Notes: a model not told the origin generated them from the sequence alone. A stretch of 64,000 nt of DNA from Planococcus sp. ISL-110 (GCF_018613575.1 NZ_JAGGPX010000016.1:62001-126000), one strand, 5' to 3'. Shown: positions 1-9,360, counted from the first letter of the stretch. Numbers and translations are program-made.

Positions 1-584
1 GGTTCTTTCCCAGCCCCCATCATCGGATCCGCATCCAGCTCTATCAAAAAAGATTGTTCTTCGTATGGATAAATTTTTCCTTTATCCGCTTTATCCAGTT
101 CGAGCATCACTGCAGGCAGATCCTTATTTCCCTTTCTATCTCTGGTATTGAAGTTTCCGGCGAGAGGTCGGGTGGCCTTTGGAACCCACAGCTTCTCAGA
201 TAGCTGCCACTTATTTTCGCGCTTGGCGATGGTTTCCACAATCACCTTCGGCTTATTGAATTTCGTGATATCATACTGCGCAGCAATACCTTGAAAGAAA
301 AATCGGCTGTTTTCCTGCTTCACAAGCGAAGACGTTTCAGTATTTGTCAGCAGGTAAAGCTCCTGGATGTCCTGATAAGTGGACGCATCCACACTATTCG
401 CAGGCAATTCAAATTGCGCTATCTTATCCATCAGTAAATAATGGAGCCTAAGGACGAAAACCTTGTCCTCATCGCTTATTTCCTGAATGGAAAGTGACGG
501 GATCATTTTCCAGCGCTTTCACATTTCCTAATAGATATCGAACATAGCTATCCCCTTCTGCATCCTGCGTGAAAACGATGGGAT
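1..584 (-). pseudogene. Unrecognised protein, frameshifted and 5'-truncated fragment
   Basis: Read leftward, coding-like sequence continues from about 584 to the window edge but in two frames. The first part (with residues SNPIVFTQDAEGDSYVRYLL) stays open to 471. The second (ISDEDKVFVLRLHYLL onward) is open from about 519 through position 1. Removing one base near 490 joins them into VTF-IQEISDEDKVF. No start codon with a ribosome site precedes it, and its first codons overlap the end of the galE remnant, so the 5' end seems lost. I do not recognise the family; it has no obvious membrane segment. It lies next to a decayed galE, so it may be part of an older sugar gene cluster under decay. A sequencing error at 490 cannot be excluded. 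Confidence 0.45.
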
Positions 585-586
585 TG

Positions 587-1589
587 CTAATGGAACCCAC
601 CGGGATTTTGAACCTGCCAATTCCATGAATCCCTGCACATCTCTTTTAGGCTTTTCTCCGCCTGCCATCCAAGCAGGGTTTTCACTTTTTCCGGATTGGC
701 GTAACAGACTCCGATATCGCCGGGCCTTCTGTCTGTGATTTGATAAGGAATTTTTTTGCCTGTCACTTCATTGAAGTTGTGGACGATTTCCAACACACTG
801 TAGCCGGTGCCTGTTCCAAGATTGAAGGTTTCGATGCCTTCATGCTTTTCCAGATACTCAAGTGCCTTGATATGGCCTTTCACTAAATCCATGATATGTA
901 TGTAATCACGGACACCGGTCCCATCACTGGTATTGTAGTTTCCCCCAAACACCTGCAGCTCCTGCCGTTTGCCGATCGCAACTTGTATGACGTACGGAAT
1001 CAGATTATTCGGCACTCCCCTCGGATCTTCGCCTAATCGACCGCTAGGATGCGCACCGATGGGATTGTAATAGCGCAAAATCGCAATTCGGAAAGACGGG
1101 TTTGAAACAGCCAGATCCCGTAAAATTTCTTCAATCATCAATTTGGTCCGGCCATAGGGATTGGTGGCTAATAAGGAAAATGATTCTTCAATCGGCACCC
1201 GTTCTGGATGGCCGTAAACCGTTGCTGATAAACTGAATACCAGTTTCTCCAGCTTGTGTTTCAGCATAACTTCACATAATGTCAACGTGCCGTTGATATT
1301 GTTGTTGTAGTAGCTGAGCGGCATTTGGACCGATTGCCCGACTGCCTTATAGCCAGCAAAATGCATTAGTCATACCAAGAAAACACAGCATCCAAAGCTT
1401 CGTAATCCAATAAATCCACTTGATGGAATGCAAAGTCCTTTCCGGTCATTTCTTTTATTCGGTCTATTGGAGCCAATTGGCTATTTGATAGATTGTCCAC
1501 CACCACTACTTTATAATCATTTTCAAGCAGCTTGACCATTGCGTGGCTACCGATAAATCCGGCTTCCCCCCAGTTACTAGCACCACCAT
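587..1589 (-). pseudogene. galE: UDP-glucose 4-epimerase remnant with two frameshifts
   Basis: GalE (SDR family) interconverts UDP-glucose and UDP-galactose in the cytoplasm. The reading starts at an ATG at 1589 behind AGAGGG and gives MVVLVTGG. Two extra bases near 1567-1573 then shift the frame before GFIGSH of the NAD-binding loop. A second break near 1365, where about ten bases (expected residues IDAV) are missing, separates VFSWYD from MHFAGYKAVG. The rest is normal GalE: SLSATVYG, a YxxxK pair in NPYGRTKLM, YNPIGAH, and the usual end SWNWQ. Full length would be near 340 residues. The clean family match on both sides says this was a working gene. One break is homopolymer-like (G and A runs), so an error is possible there; the ten-base loss is less easily explained so. 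An intact galE lies at 56299-57264. Confidence 0.8.
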
Positions 1590-1704
1590 ATGCATCCCTC
1601 TTTTTACACAAATTTCAATATTCAGATAATTTAATTCAATTTTATTATACTGCATAGAACAGCTTTTGCCACAAAAACAAGCAATATTTTATTCTTTTCA
1701 GCAG

Positions 1705-1749
1705 CAAAAAAGCCATCCATCAGAATCAAAAGATTCTGATGGATAGCTT
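1705..1749 (-). terminator. Rho-independent terminator of the protease gene
   Basis: Inverted repeat AGCCATCCATCAGAATC / GATTCTGATGGATAGCT with an AAAA loop. On the minus strand it is followed by a run of six T, just downstream of the stop at 1766. Confidence 0.85.
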
Positions 1750-1765
1750 TCGTATCAGCCGTTTC

Positions 1766-3214
1766 CTATTCTTTATTAATAATGTCGGAAACATAGTAAA
1801 AACCGTATTCGTCCATTACGATGGTGTAGGTTTTATTGCGTTCTTGAACGGACCATTCCCCGGCTTCATCTTTAAGGTCGAAGGCTTCTTCCGTGTGGAC
1901 GATTGCATGGTCGTCGAAGATTTCAATGCCGGAAATCTCCAGCTTCGTAAAGTTGAATTCCATGCCCTTGTCTGCGATGTCTGTAATGTACTCGGAAATG
2001 CCATTATAGATATCGCTTTGGTAGACCAGAAGATTCTGGACGTAGAAAAAGTCCTCTTCTTTCAGCGATGTTTCATAATAATAACGGAAATCTCCGATAA
2101 ATTCACTCAAATTGGTTTCATCAAACTTCATTTCCAAGTCGATGTCGTATTCGTAATCTTCATCTTCATAGCCGCTATAGTCGTCGTAGACTTTGAATAA
2201 GGCTGCGACTTCTTCTGCTGACATTGGAGCCGTAACCCATTGCGATAATTGTTCATACACAGAGTACATCGGAATCGAAAAGCCGATCGAATCGCCTTCT
2301 TCAATCACCAGTGAATTGATGCCGATCACTTTACCGGTTGTTGCATCCACTAACGGGCCCCCACTGCTTCCCGGTGCAATTTTCGCGTCGATCTGATAAA
2401 TGTCTTCATACGTAAATTCCTGATAGAAATCACGGTCAATCCCTGTCAAATAGCCGATTGTTGCAGTGTTTTCCATACCTGCAGGGCTGCCCAGCGCAAT
2501 GACTTCGGTTCCGACATCTGTTGCTTCCATTTCAACTTCCAATGGCGTAATGCCTTGGAATGCTTCTACATGGATCAACGCAATATCGGATTCATCGGAA
2601 ATGCCGATAACTGTGCCTGGATGGTCCTGGCCATTGATGTTGCGGACCACTACATCAGTGAAGCCAGCTACAGCGTGGGCGTTTGTTACAACCATTCCGG
2701 TATCGGAGAACAGGAATCCTGAGCCTTGTCCGCCTTCAGTCAGAATGGTATAAACTTTTTGTTGTGCTTCCTTGATGATCGCTGGTTTTTCTTTTTTCTT
2801 AGGCTCTACTTTTTCTGTCTGTTCGGAAGGTGGTACAACGTTTTCCACTTTGGTTACAGTACCTGCTGTGTCCTCTTCAGCTGGAACCGTTTCTTCAGGT
2901 TCCTCGACCTTTTCCACAATCCCCGGTTCAATTGCCGGCTCTTCTTCAGGTTCTTCTTCAACTTTCGGCGCTTCTGGCTCCGGTTCTATTTCAGCCGTCT
3001 GTTCTTCTTTGGGCGGCTCTACTGGCTCTGCTTCATCTTGCATTAATTGCGCAGAACCAATTCCTACGCCCAATAAAGTTAAAACCAATACGATTGCATA
3101 CATTAAATTACGTTTTTTCTGCTTTTTGCTTCTTCTTTGCATGAGCGAATGGCCACATTCTTTACAGAACTTTGCACCTTCCTCATTTTCTCTCCCACAT
3201 TTATTACATGTCAT
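1766..3214 (-). CDS. Zinc-ribbon, membrane-anchored trypsin-like serine protease
   Basis: Predicted 482-residue membrane protein with an extracytoplasmic HtrA/trypsin-like protease. Residues 3-20 form a CxxC...CxxC zinc ribbon, 37-54 are a membrane segment after a Lys/Arg-rich stretch, and 60-145 are a Pro/Glu-rich linker. The protease domain has the triad H180 (VTNAHAV), D210 (SDIALI) and S284 (APGSSGGP). The last 130 residues form a separate acidic domain that resembles the NTF2-like C-terminal domain of TcaA/YvbJ proteins. The start at 3214 has AGGAGG seven bases upstream; a longer frame to 3286 lacks one. There is no PDZ domain, unlike HtrA. Substrate unknown; a cell envelope sensing or quality-control role is a guess from the architecture. 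Confidence 0.85.
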   Translation of the reverse strand: MTCNKCGRENEEGAKFCKECGHSLMQRRSKKQKKRNLMYAIVLVLTLLGVGIGSAQLMQDEAEPVEPPKEEQTAEIEPEPEAPKVEEEPEEEPAIEPGIVEKVEEPEETVPAEEDTAGTVTKVENVVPPSEQTEKVEPKKKEKPAIIKEAQQKVYTILTEGGQGSGFLFSDTGMVVTNAHAVAGFTDVVVRNINGQDHPGTVIGISDESDIALIHVEAFQGITPLEVEMEATDVGTEVIALGSPAGMENTATIGYLTGIDRDFYQEFTYEDIYQIDAKIAPGSSGGPLVDATTGKVIGINSLVIEEGDSIGFSIPMYSVYEQLSQWVTAPMSAEEVAALFKVYDDYSGYEDEDYEYDIDLEMKFDETNLSEFIGDFRYYYETSLKEEDFFYVQNLLVYQSDIYNGISEYITDIADKGMEFNFTKLEISGIEIFDDHAIVHTEEAFDLKDEAGEWSVQERNKTYTIVMDEYGFYYVSDIINKE

Positions 3215-3487
3215 GGCGGTACCTCCTGATGGACTAGCATAAATCCCATTAATTTCTTCCATTATAAACCTTATAACGTCAAACAACTACTCAGGGTTGC
3301 AAGTTGTCACGAAGTCTTCCTATTTGTAATAAATCTATCTATTCAAAAGATGATTTTATCATAGATAGCAAATTTACAGTTAATAAAATAAAATAAATGT
3401 AAAAAAATATTAAATTCGCAGTATTATTTCTTATTTTAAATTGATATGATTAGATCAGTAAAATACTATAATTTAGGAGATGGGATT

Positions 3488-3877
3488 ATGGAAGAATTTT
3501 TAAATGCATTCAGAAAGGCTTTTGTTTTTAGTGGCAGATCGCGGCGCAAAGAATACTGGACTTTTATATTAGGGGTAATGATCATCTCGTTTGCCTTAAC
3601 AATCGTGGAACTTGCAGCCGGTTTGGAAATTGCACCGGACGTTGGACTTTTAACTACTATTTTCTCACTCATCATATTTATTCCAAGCTTGTCCGTCACT
3701 GTCAGACGGCTTCACGATATCGGCCGATCAGGCTGGTGGCTGCTGCTGAGCTTTATTCCTGTCCTTGGATGGATCGCTTTATTTGTATTTACTTTATTGG
3801 ACAGCCAATCCGGCAGCAATAAATACGGGCCTAATCCAAAACAATCTTCACATGATTTCGCACCTGCCAATAACTAG
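3488..3877 (+). CDS. DUF805 membrane protein
   Basis: Small integral membrane protein of 129 residues. It shows the DUF805 pattern: an N-terminal GRSRRKEYW motif, then several hydrophobic helices, the conserved VRRLHDIGRSGWW loop, and an ending with GSNKYGPNP. Function of the family is not established. The start at 3488 has TTTAGGAGATGGG upstream; an in-frame start at 3446 is not preceded by a ribosome site. It is transcribed away from the protease gene and ends at its own terminator, so it is likely monocistronic. Confidence 0.9.
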   Translation: MEEFLNAFRKAFVFSGRSRRKEYWTFILGVMIISFALTIVELAAGLEIAPDVGLLTTIFSLIIFIPSLSVTVRRLHDIGRSGWWLLLSFIPVLGWIALFVFTLLDSQSGSNKYGPNPKQSSHDFAPANN

Positions 3878-3882
3878 TGTCA

Positions 3883-3925
3883 AAAGAAACCGCAGCTGTC
3901 ACTTCGACAGCTGCGGTTTCTTTTG
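3883..3925. terminator. Bidirectional terminator
   Basis: AAACCGCAGCTGTC / GACAGCTGCGGTTT hairpin with T tract to the right and A tract to the left. It sits between the convergent DUF805 gene and the next minus-strand gene. Confidence 0.85.
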
Positions 3926-3944
3926 TATTAATTTCAACTGCTGC

Positions 3945-4346
3945 CTATTTCACGTCAATCCCATGCATCTTCTCCTGAACGAGCAGCAGTTCTTTGAAGT
4001 TCTGATTTATTGCTGGGGATTCTGATTCGATTTCCTGGGACAGTGTGTTCAATTCCTGGAGCAACCCATCGAGCGTAGACTGGTACTGCTGATATTGCTC
4101 GAAGCTAATGGTTTCTTCGCCATCCAGTTCTGTGATCAGTGCCTGGAGGTCTTCTTCAAGTGCGTCGAATTGTTTCTCGTAGGGGCCTAACCTTTCCAAA
4201 ACTCCCGCTCCAGGTTCATAGGATAGTTTTTGTTCTTCAGATGCCGGATTTTTTATTGCCATATAAGCCTGTGTATCCACGTACGGCGTCAAAACAAATC
4301 CAAGGGCGATAACGGGGACAGACATTTTCAAAAACAAAGTTTTCAA
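3945..4346 (-). CDS. Hypothetical secreted or membrane-tethered helical protein
   Basis: Unrecognised 133-residue protein. The first 30 residues are a short basic stretch and hydrophobic core (FLKMSVPVIALGFVLTP) that fit a signal peptide or anchor. The rest is acidic and mostly helical (FDALEEDLQALITEL, LLQELNTLSQEI), suggesting a short coiled coil. I chose the TTG at 4346 because AAGGAGG lies eight bases upstream; an upstream TTG at 4364 would place that site inside the coding region. It stands alone between a terminator and nifS. No function is assigned. Confidence 0.65.
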   Translation of the reverse strand: MKTLFLKMSVPVIALGFVLTPYVDTQAYMAIKNPASEEQKLSYEPGAGVLERLGPYEKQFDALEEDLQALITELDGEETISFEQYQQYQSTLDGLLQELNTLSQEIESESPAINQNFKELLLVQEKMHGIDVK

Positions 4347-4465
4347 ATGATCTTCCTCCTTCAAAATGATTAGGCGTTATGCTCAGCTTATACCATCCGC
4401 TAAACACCGCAATCCTTTTTCAGGAGTCTTTAGAATTTCTTAATCTGCGCTTTACAATCGGACCA

Positions 4466-5590
4466 TTAAAGCGAAAATTTTATTATCGATGCGTGGATTA
4501 CATCCAGAAAAGCATCGATATCCGCCTTGGTCGTACTTCCTGAATATGAAATCCGGATAAATTTCCGTGCAGCATCCTGCTCTATTCCCATAGCGCTCAT
4601 GGCAGACATCGCCTCACCCGCACCAATCTTGCAGGCGGTGCCTGTGGAAATCGCAATCTGCCGGCGGTTGCATTCAAGCATCATCCACTGCCCTTCAACA
4701 TGCGGCAGCAGCAATCCTTGGATAAAGGGCGATTTCCCCGCTGGGTCGCCGGTCAATAAAACTTCGTCTGGAAGCTGCTCCATCAAATAACGCTGCAGAT
4801 TTTCAGCATGTGTTTTCGCTTGCTGCTGCTCGGCAGTTGCTTCTTTTCCAGCAATTGTTGCCGCTGCGATTCCCGGCACGTCCACCGTTCCCGCACGAAA
4901 TCCCCCTTGATGGACAGTTCCTTCATAAACCGACTCCCAGTGGGTGCCCGGGTCTACCCAAACAATGCCCACACCTTTCGGGCCGCCGATTTTATGGCCC
5001 GAACAGACAGCTGAAGTGACGCCCAGTTGCGACAGATCCACTGGGATTTTTCCGAAGGCCTGAACGATATCGCAATGGATGGGCACTGCTTTTTCTTTTG
5101 CATAGGCAGCACATTTTGCTACAGGCTGTATGGCCCCCATTTCCGAATTGATGAGCTGAATGACGATTAACGCCGTTTGGCTGGTGACCAGACTATGAAA
5201 CTGTTCAAAATCCAGGATGCCATCCGCATCGACCGGCACATAACGGATTCGGTATCCTTCTTTCTCCAGTTCATGCAGAGCCGTCAAAACAGAAGCATGT
5301 TCGAGTTTTGTTGTGACAATTTCACGATATCCACCAGCTCTTCCCCTCAGCAGCGAACGGATGGCCAATTGATTGCCTTCAGATGCATTGCCTGTAAAAT
5401 AGACTCCTTCGCTACGGGCATTGAGAAAGCCTCCCCATATTCTCCGGCACGCCTCCAGCAAGTTGGAAGCAGCCGAACCCGCATCGTGAAGGCTTTGGGT
5501 ATTGCCAAAAACCTGTTTGGCTGTTTCTGCATAGGCATCGATGGCAGTTTGCCGCATCGGTGCGGTTGCCGCATAGTCCAAATAAATCAT
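4466..5590 (-). CDS. nifS: Cysteine desulfurase of the NAD biosynthesis locus
   Basis: PLP-dependent class V aminotransferase that takes sulfur from cysteine, probably to build the [4Fe-4S] cluster of quinolinate synthase NadA. About 375 residues starting MIYLDYAATAP. The PLP lysine is in CSGHKIGGPKG and the sulfur-carrying cysteine in STGTACKIG. The start at 5590 has GAGGT seven bases upstream; an ATG at 5593 is the alternative. It is divergent from nadBCA, the same arrangement as nifS/nadBCA in Bacillus subtilis, which supports the specific role. A TTGACA -35-like box on its promoter strand lies inside the NiaR-like palindrome at 5659-5672, so both directions could be repressed by NAD status. 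Confidence 0.9.
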   Translation of the reverse strand: MIYLDYAATAPMRQTAIDAYAETAKQVFGNTQSLHDAGSAASNLLEACRRIWGGFLNARSEGVYFTGNASEGNQLAIRSLLRGRAGGYREIVTTKLEHASVLTALHELEKEGYRIRYVPVDADGILDFEQFHSLVTSQTALIVIQLINSEMGAIQPVAKCAAYAKEKAVPIHCDIVQAFGKIPVDLSQLGVTSAVCSGHKIGGPKGVGIVWVDPGTHWESVYEGTVHQGGFRAGTVDVPGIAAATIAGKEATAEQQQAKTHAENLQRYLMEQLPDEVLLTGDPAGKSPFIQGLLLPHVEGQWMMLECNRRQIAISTGTACKIGAGEAMSAMSAMGIEQDAARKFIRISYSGSTTKADIDAFLDVIHASIIKFSL

Positions 5591-5658
5591 CATTTCTACC
5601 TCATTCCTTTTCGAATAGGATGTTAACCTTGTAATCACTCTATCTTTATGTCATTAAT

Positions 5659-5672
5659 AGTGTCAAGACACT
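5659..5672. promoter_or_regulatory. Candidate NiaR (YrxA) operator between nifS and nadB
   Basis: Near-perfect palindrome AGTGTCAAGACACT in the 102-bp divergent promoter region. On the minus strand it contains TTGACA. Niacin-responsive NiaR repressors of Firmicutes bind TGTC-rich palindromes upstream of nad genes; the match is from memory of that motif, so the assignment is an inference. Confidence 0.55.
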
Positions 5673-5692
5673 TGTAAAGTTGGTGTAAACTT

Positions 5693-7231
5693 ATGATTGA
5701 TATTTGTATCATCGGTGGAGGTGCAGCCGGCTTAATGCTGGCTCATTCCCTTTCCCCTTCCCTTTCCGTCGTTGTCCTCACGAAAGAAGATGCTTTTTCA
5801 GGCAATACCGCCCTTGCACAAGGCGGCATTGCCGCCAGTATCGGTCCCGGCGATCATCCTGCGTCCCATGCCGCTGATACATTGTCTGCTGCTGCTAACC
5901 ATGCCAATCCCGAGCGGGTAGAAGTTTTGGTCCAGGAAGGACAAGCTCTCATCGAAATGCTGTTGTCACAAGGACTGCCTTTTGATGCCGATGAAGAAGG
6001 CCTGCCGATGCTTGGGCAGGAAGCGGCACATGCCGCCCGCAGGATTATTCATGCCGGCGGCGACCAGACCGGCAAAATGCTGCAGCATCATTTATTGAGT
6101 AAGACCGAAAACCGCGTCAAGCGCTTGCCATACAGCTCTGTATTGGAACTTATTATAACCGAGGGCCAATGCACAGGCGTATGCGTAGAAGACGCCTTCG
6201 GCAAACGCTCAATCATCCATGCTCAGCATATTGTATTGGCGACTGGCGGCATCGGCCAGCTGTACAGCCAAACCTCTAATTCCATTGTTGCTACGGGAGA
6301 TGGCTTATCACTGGCCTTTCACGCAGGCGCCGTTCTGGAAGATTTGGAGTTTGTCCAGTTCCATCCTACTGTTTTTACTGTCAAGGGCAAATCGTGTGGA
6401 CTGATTTCCGAGGCCGTTCGTGGGGAAGGCGCCTGGCTCGTCGATGCAGCAGGGCGACGCATCATGGAAGATGTCCATCCGTTGCTGGAGCTGGCACCTC
6501 GGGATATCGTCGCGCGTACCATTGAATGGCATTGGCAGCAAAAAGGGTCCGTGTTTCTTGATGCCCGCCACCTTCAGGATTTCAAGGTGAAATTCCCTTC
6601 CATCTATAGGAATTGCAGGGACCACCATATACATCCTGAAAAGCAGATGATCCCTGTACGGCCTGGAGCCCATTTTCATATGGGCGGCGTCCAGACGAAC
6701 GAATGGGGAGAAACCACCATCCCCCGTCTCTATGCCATCGGAGAAATCGCTTCAACCGGTGTTCACGGCGCCAACCGGCTCGCCAGCAATTCATTGCTGG
6801 AAAGCTTGGTGTTCGCTAAACGCCTGGCAACCAAAATACAAACTTATGGTTTTAGCCATAAAAAAGAGTCTGTTGAATTAATTGAACCGGTGAAGAAATT
6901 CTCTCTCCCATGGAATCTGCAACTGCGCATGACCGAGCAGGTCGGCATTTTAAGAGAAGCCGACGAATTAAAACAGTTTATCGCCGATTTCCCGTTATTG
7001 CGATTTGATTTGCAGCAATATTCCGGAAAGCAGATCAAAGAAATTCACCGCTATACGGCCAGCAGCCTGATTGCCCAAGCCGCACTGTTCCGCGATGAAA
7101 GCCGCGGCGCCCATTACCGGATTGACGCACCGCAGGCTTCAGAAGAGTGGACCGGAAAAACCATTCAGCTGTCTATAACCGGCATGGCGATTGGAAAACG
7201 AAAATTACAGCAAAAGGAGACGGTTTCATGA
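5693..7231 (+). CDS. nadB: L-aspartate oxidase
   Basis: Flavoprotein that oxidises L-aspartate to iminoaspartate, the first step of de novo NAD synthesis, in the cytoplasm. 512 residues, usual length. An N-terminal FAD-binding GGGAAGL lies at residues 8-14, then ALAQGGIAAS, the substrate-domain signatures FVQFHPT and RGEGAWLVD, and the C-terminal HGANRLASNSLLE of the succinate dehydrogenase/fumarate reductase flavoprotein family. The start at 5693 has only a weak ribosome site. It overlaps nadC by ATGA (7228-7231), so translation is probably coupled. First gene of the nadB-nadC-nadA operon, whose next two enzymes complete the path to nicotinate mononucleotide. Confidence 0.95.
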   Translation: MIDICIIGGGAAGLMLAHSLSPSLSVVVLTKEDAFSGNTALAQGGIAASIGPGDHPASHAADTLSAAANHANPERVEVLVQEGQALIEMLLSQGLPFDADEEGLPMLGQEAAHAARRIIHAGGDQTGKMLQHHLLSKTENRVKRLPYSSVLELIITEGQCTGVCVEDAFGKRSIIHAQHIVLATGGIGQLYSQTSNSIVATGDGLSLAFHAGAVLEDLEFVQFHPTVFTVKGKSCGLISEAVRGEGAWLVDAAGRRIMEDVHPLLELAPRDIVARTIEWHWQQKGSVFLDARHLQDFKVKFPSIYRNCRDHHIHPEKQMIPVRPGAHFHMGGVQTNEWGETTIPRLYAIGEIASTGVHGANRLASNSLLESLVFAKRLATKIQTYGFSHKKESVELIEPVKKFSLPWNLQLRMTEQVGILREADELKQFIADFPLLRFDLQQYSGKQIKEIHRYTASSLIAQAALFRDESRGAHYRIDAPQASEEWTGKTIQLSITGMAIGKRKLQQKETVS

Positions 7232-8082
7232 ATCGCTTAAAAGCCGAAGAGGCTATCAGAAGTTTTTTACTGGAGGATATTGGAGACCGTGACGTGTCTT
7301 CTGTTTTATTCAGCCAGAAAGATCGAGGCGAAGCTGTGGTCCGCGTGAAACAGGATGGCGTCATTGCGGGGCTGGACTGTTTTCAGTGGGGCTATCACTT
7401 GCTTGATCCTGAAATCACCGTGGAATCCATCAAAAAAGACGGGGATTTCGTCAAAGCGGGTGAAGCAATCGTCCGCATTCAGGGACCAGTCGCGGCTTTA
7501 TTGGCAGGAGAGCGTGTGTTATTGAATCTGGTCCAGCGCATGAGCGCCATTGCGACTTTGACCGCCCGATGCGTTGAGGCTTTAGGCTCCACCCACACCC
7601 GCATCGTCGACACCCGCAAGACCACGCCCGGATTGCGGATGTTCGAAAAATATGCAGTTCGGACCGGCGGCGGATTTAACCACCGAAACGGCCTCTACGA
7701 CGCAGTCATGCTGAAGGACAATCATATCGCAGCAGCCGGTTCCATCACTGAGGCAGTCCAAAGGGTCCGCTCCTCGTTGGGGCATATGACCATGATCGAA
7801 GTCGAAGTCGAGAGCCTGGCTCAATTGCAGGAAGCGATTGCTGCACGGCCGGACGCCATCATGTTCGACAATCAAACACCTGAAACCATAGCAACTTGGG
7901 TGCAGCTGGTTCCGGAACCGATCCGTACAGAAGCTTCCGGCGGCATCGACCTGAACAACCTTGCTGCTTATCGCCATTCGGGAGTCGATGTGATTTCCAT
8001 CGGCGCCTTGACCCATAGCGTACACAACCTGGACATCAGCATGAATTTAGCCATTTCACATAAGGAGGCCATCTATCAATGA
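7228..8082 (+). CDS. nadC: Nicotinate-nucleotide pyrophosphorylase (carboxylating)
   Basis: Quinolinate phosphoribosyltransferase: quinolinate plus PRPP gives nicotinate mononucleotide, CO2 and pyrophosphate. 284 residues. Visible family motifs are [12 protein letters not shown] near the start, [13 protein letters not shown], the [13 protein letters not shown] active-site loop, [20 protein letters not shown], and IEVEVE and MFDNQTP in the barrel. The start at 7228 is preceded by AAAAGGAGACGG; an in-frame start at 7147 lies inside nadB and is rejected. It overlaps both neighbours by ATGA, giving a tightly coupled nadBCA operon. Confidence 0.95.
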   Translation: MNRLKAEEAIRSFLLEDIGDRDVSSVLFSQKDRGEAVVRVKQDGVIAGLDCFQWGYHLLDPEITVESIKKDGDFVKAGEAIVRIQGPVAALLAGERVLLNLVQRMSAIATLTARCVEALGSTHTRIVDTRKTTPGLRMFEKYAVRTGGGFNHRNGLYDAVMLKDNHIAAAGSITEAVQRVRSSLGHMTMIEVEVESLAQLQEAIAARPDAIMFDNQTPETIATWVQLVPEPIRTEASGGIDLNNLAAYRHSGVDVISIGALTHSVHNLDISMNLAISHKEAIYQ

Positions 8083-9173
8083 CTTCATTCCTAAACGAAT
8101 TACAACAAACAGATGCCATGCCACAGTCTTATTTGGAAGCCACAACGGAAGAGCTGCATGAACGTGCGAAACGTGCACGTGCCGAACTCGGCGATCGTTT
8201 GTATATCCTCGGCCACCATTACCAGAAAGACGAAGTCATCAAGTATGCCGACGTTACCGGCGATTCGCTGCAATTATCGCAGATTGCCGGTAAGCAGACG
8301 GCGGATTATATCGTCTTCTGCGGCGTTCATTTCATGGCGGAAACTGCAGACATCCTGACAAATGCCGAGCAGGCGGTCATTCTGCCTGATATGCGCGCCG
8401 GCTGTTCCATGGCGGACATGGCCAATATCGATCAGACCGAACGCGCCTGGATCCAGCTGCAGGAAATGTTCGGCGATACTATCGTTCCGCTGACTTACGT
8501 CAATTCGACGGCGGCCATCAAAGCTTTTGTCGGACGCAACAGCGGCGCCACCGTGACTTCATCAAATGCCGAGCCGATGGTGCGCTGGGCATTAGCACAA
8601 AAAGAGCGTATGCTGTTTCTGCCGGATCAGCATCTTGGCCGGAACACGGCGGTCAAACTTGGCATTCCGCTCGAGCAGATGGCCATATGGGATCCGATCA
8701 AGCAAAAGCTTGAAGCGCAATGTCCGGTAGAGGATGTCCGGGTGATCCTGTGGAAGGGCCACTGTTCCGTCCACATGAACTTTTTACCCAAGCACATCGA
8801 CAACCTGCGGACCAATGAACCGAATCGCCACATTCTGGTCCATCCAGAATGCACGTATGAAGTGGTCAGCCAGTCGGATTTTGCCGGCTCGACCAAATAC
8901 ATCATCGATATGATCGAGGCGGCAGAACCCGGATCCAAATGGGCGATCGGCACAGAGATGAATCTGGTCAACCGGCTGATTGCCGATCATCCCGATCTTG
9001 ATATTGTATCGCTCAACCCGTATATGTGTCCGTGCCTGACGATGAACCGCATCGATTTGCCGCATTTGACATGGGTGCTCGAAGAATTGGTTGAAGGACG
9101 CATCATTAACCGCATCCAGGTCGATCCCCAAACTTCTACCGAAGCAAAAATGGCATTGGAAAAGATGATGTGA
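8079..9173 (+). CDS. nadA: Quinolinate synthase
   Basis: Condenses iminoaspartate and dihydroxyacetone phosphate to quinolinate using a [4Fe-4S] cluster. 364 residues, the longer Bacillus-type form. Recognised by ILGHHYQ near the start, [43 protein letters not shown] and [13 protein letters not shown]. The cysteines in GCSMAD, HPEC and MCPC are candidates for cluster ligands. Start at 8079 with AAGGAGG upstream, overlapping nadC by ATGA. Last gene of the operon, closed by a strong terminator. Cluster assembly is probably served by the divergent nifS. Confidence 0.95.
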   Translation: MTSFLNELQQTDAMPQSYLEATTEELHERAKRARAELGDRLYILGHHYQKDEVIKYADVTGDSLQLSQIAGKQTADYIVFCGVHFMAETADILTNAEQAVILPDMRAGCSMADMANIDQTERAWIQLQEMFGDTIVPLTYVNSTAAIKAFVGRNSGATVTSSNAEPMVRWALAQKERMLFLPDQHLGRNTAVKLGIPLEQMAIWDPIKQKLEAQCPVEDVRVILWKGHCSVHMNFLPKHIDNLRTNEPNRHILVHPECTYEVVSQSDFAGSTKYIIDMIEAAEPGSKWAIGTEMNLVNRLIADHPDLDIVSLNPYMCPCLTMNRIDLPHLTWVLEELVEGRIINRIQVDPQTSTEAKMALEKMM

Positions 9174-9177
9174 CAGG

Positions 9178-9204
9178 AGGAAGGCTTCGCGCCTTCCTTT
9201 TTTA
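9178..9204 (+). terminator. Terminator of nadBCA
   Basis: GGAAGGC-TTCGC-GCCTTCC hairpin followed by six T, five bases after the nadA stop. Confidence 0.9.
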
Positions 9205-9210
9205 GTTGGT

Positions 9211-9304
9211 GAGGTGCGGTGTTGGATGGTTGAGGTGCGGTCTTTGCCGGTTGGGGTGCGGTTATCACACTTTGAGGTGCGGTCTTTGCCGGTTGAGGTG
9301 CGGT
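9211..9304. repeat. Array of five 10-mers with exact 21-bp period (array 1)
   Basis: GAGGTGCGGT (one unit GGGGTGCGGT) begins at 9211, 9232, 9253, 9274 and 9295, exactly 21 bp apart. The 11-bp spacers vary, but the second and fourth are both CTTTGCCGGTT. It fills the gap between two terminators of convergent genes. The same core occurs reversed at 57366-57459. Too short and irregular for CRISPR. Function unknown. Confidence 0.9.
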
Positions 9305-9320
9305 CACCCGATTTGGACAG

Positions 9321-9360
9321 AAAAATACAGCCATTCCCAAAGGGATGGCTGTATTTTTTA
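9321..9360. terminator. Bidirectional terminator at the 3' end of the YuiD-like gene
   Basis: AAAAATACAGCCATTCCC / GGGATGGCTGTATTTTT hairpin. Its right arm reaches the stop codon of the minus-strand gene. Confidence 0.85.

Noticed and set aside
2726-3242. Plus-strand Phe- or Ser-rich frames opposite the protease linker
   Set aside because: They mirror the low-complexity Pro/Glu linker of the real gene and have no ribosome site.
9211-9304. Array 1 as a CRISPR array
   Set aside because: Repeat core is only 10 bp and spacers 11 bp, some spacers are identical, and no cas genes are present.
8987-9340. Minus-strand frame with a repeated TAPQPAK heptapeptide
   Set aside because: It is the translation of the 21-bp array (seven codons per unit) and runs into nadA on the other strand; no ribosome site.
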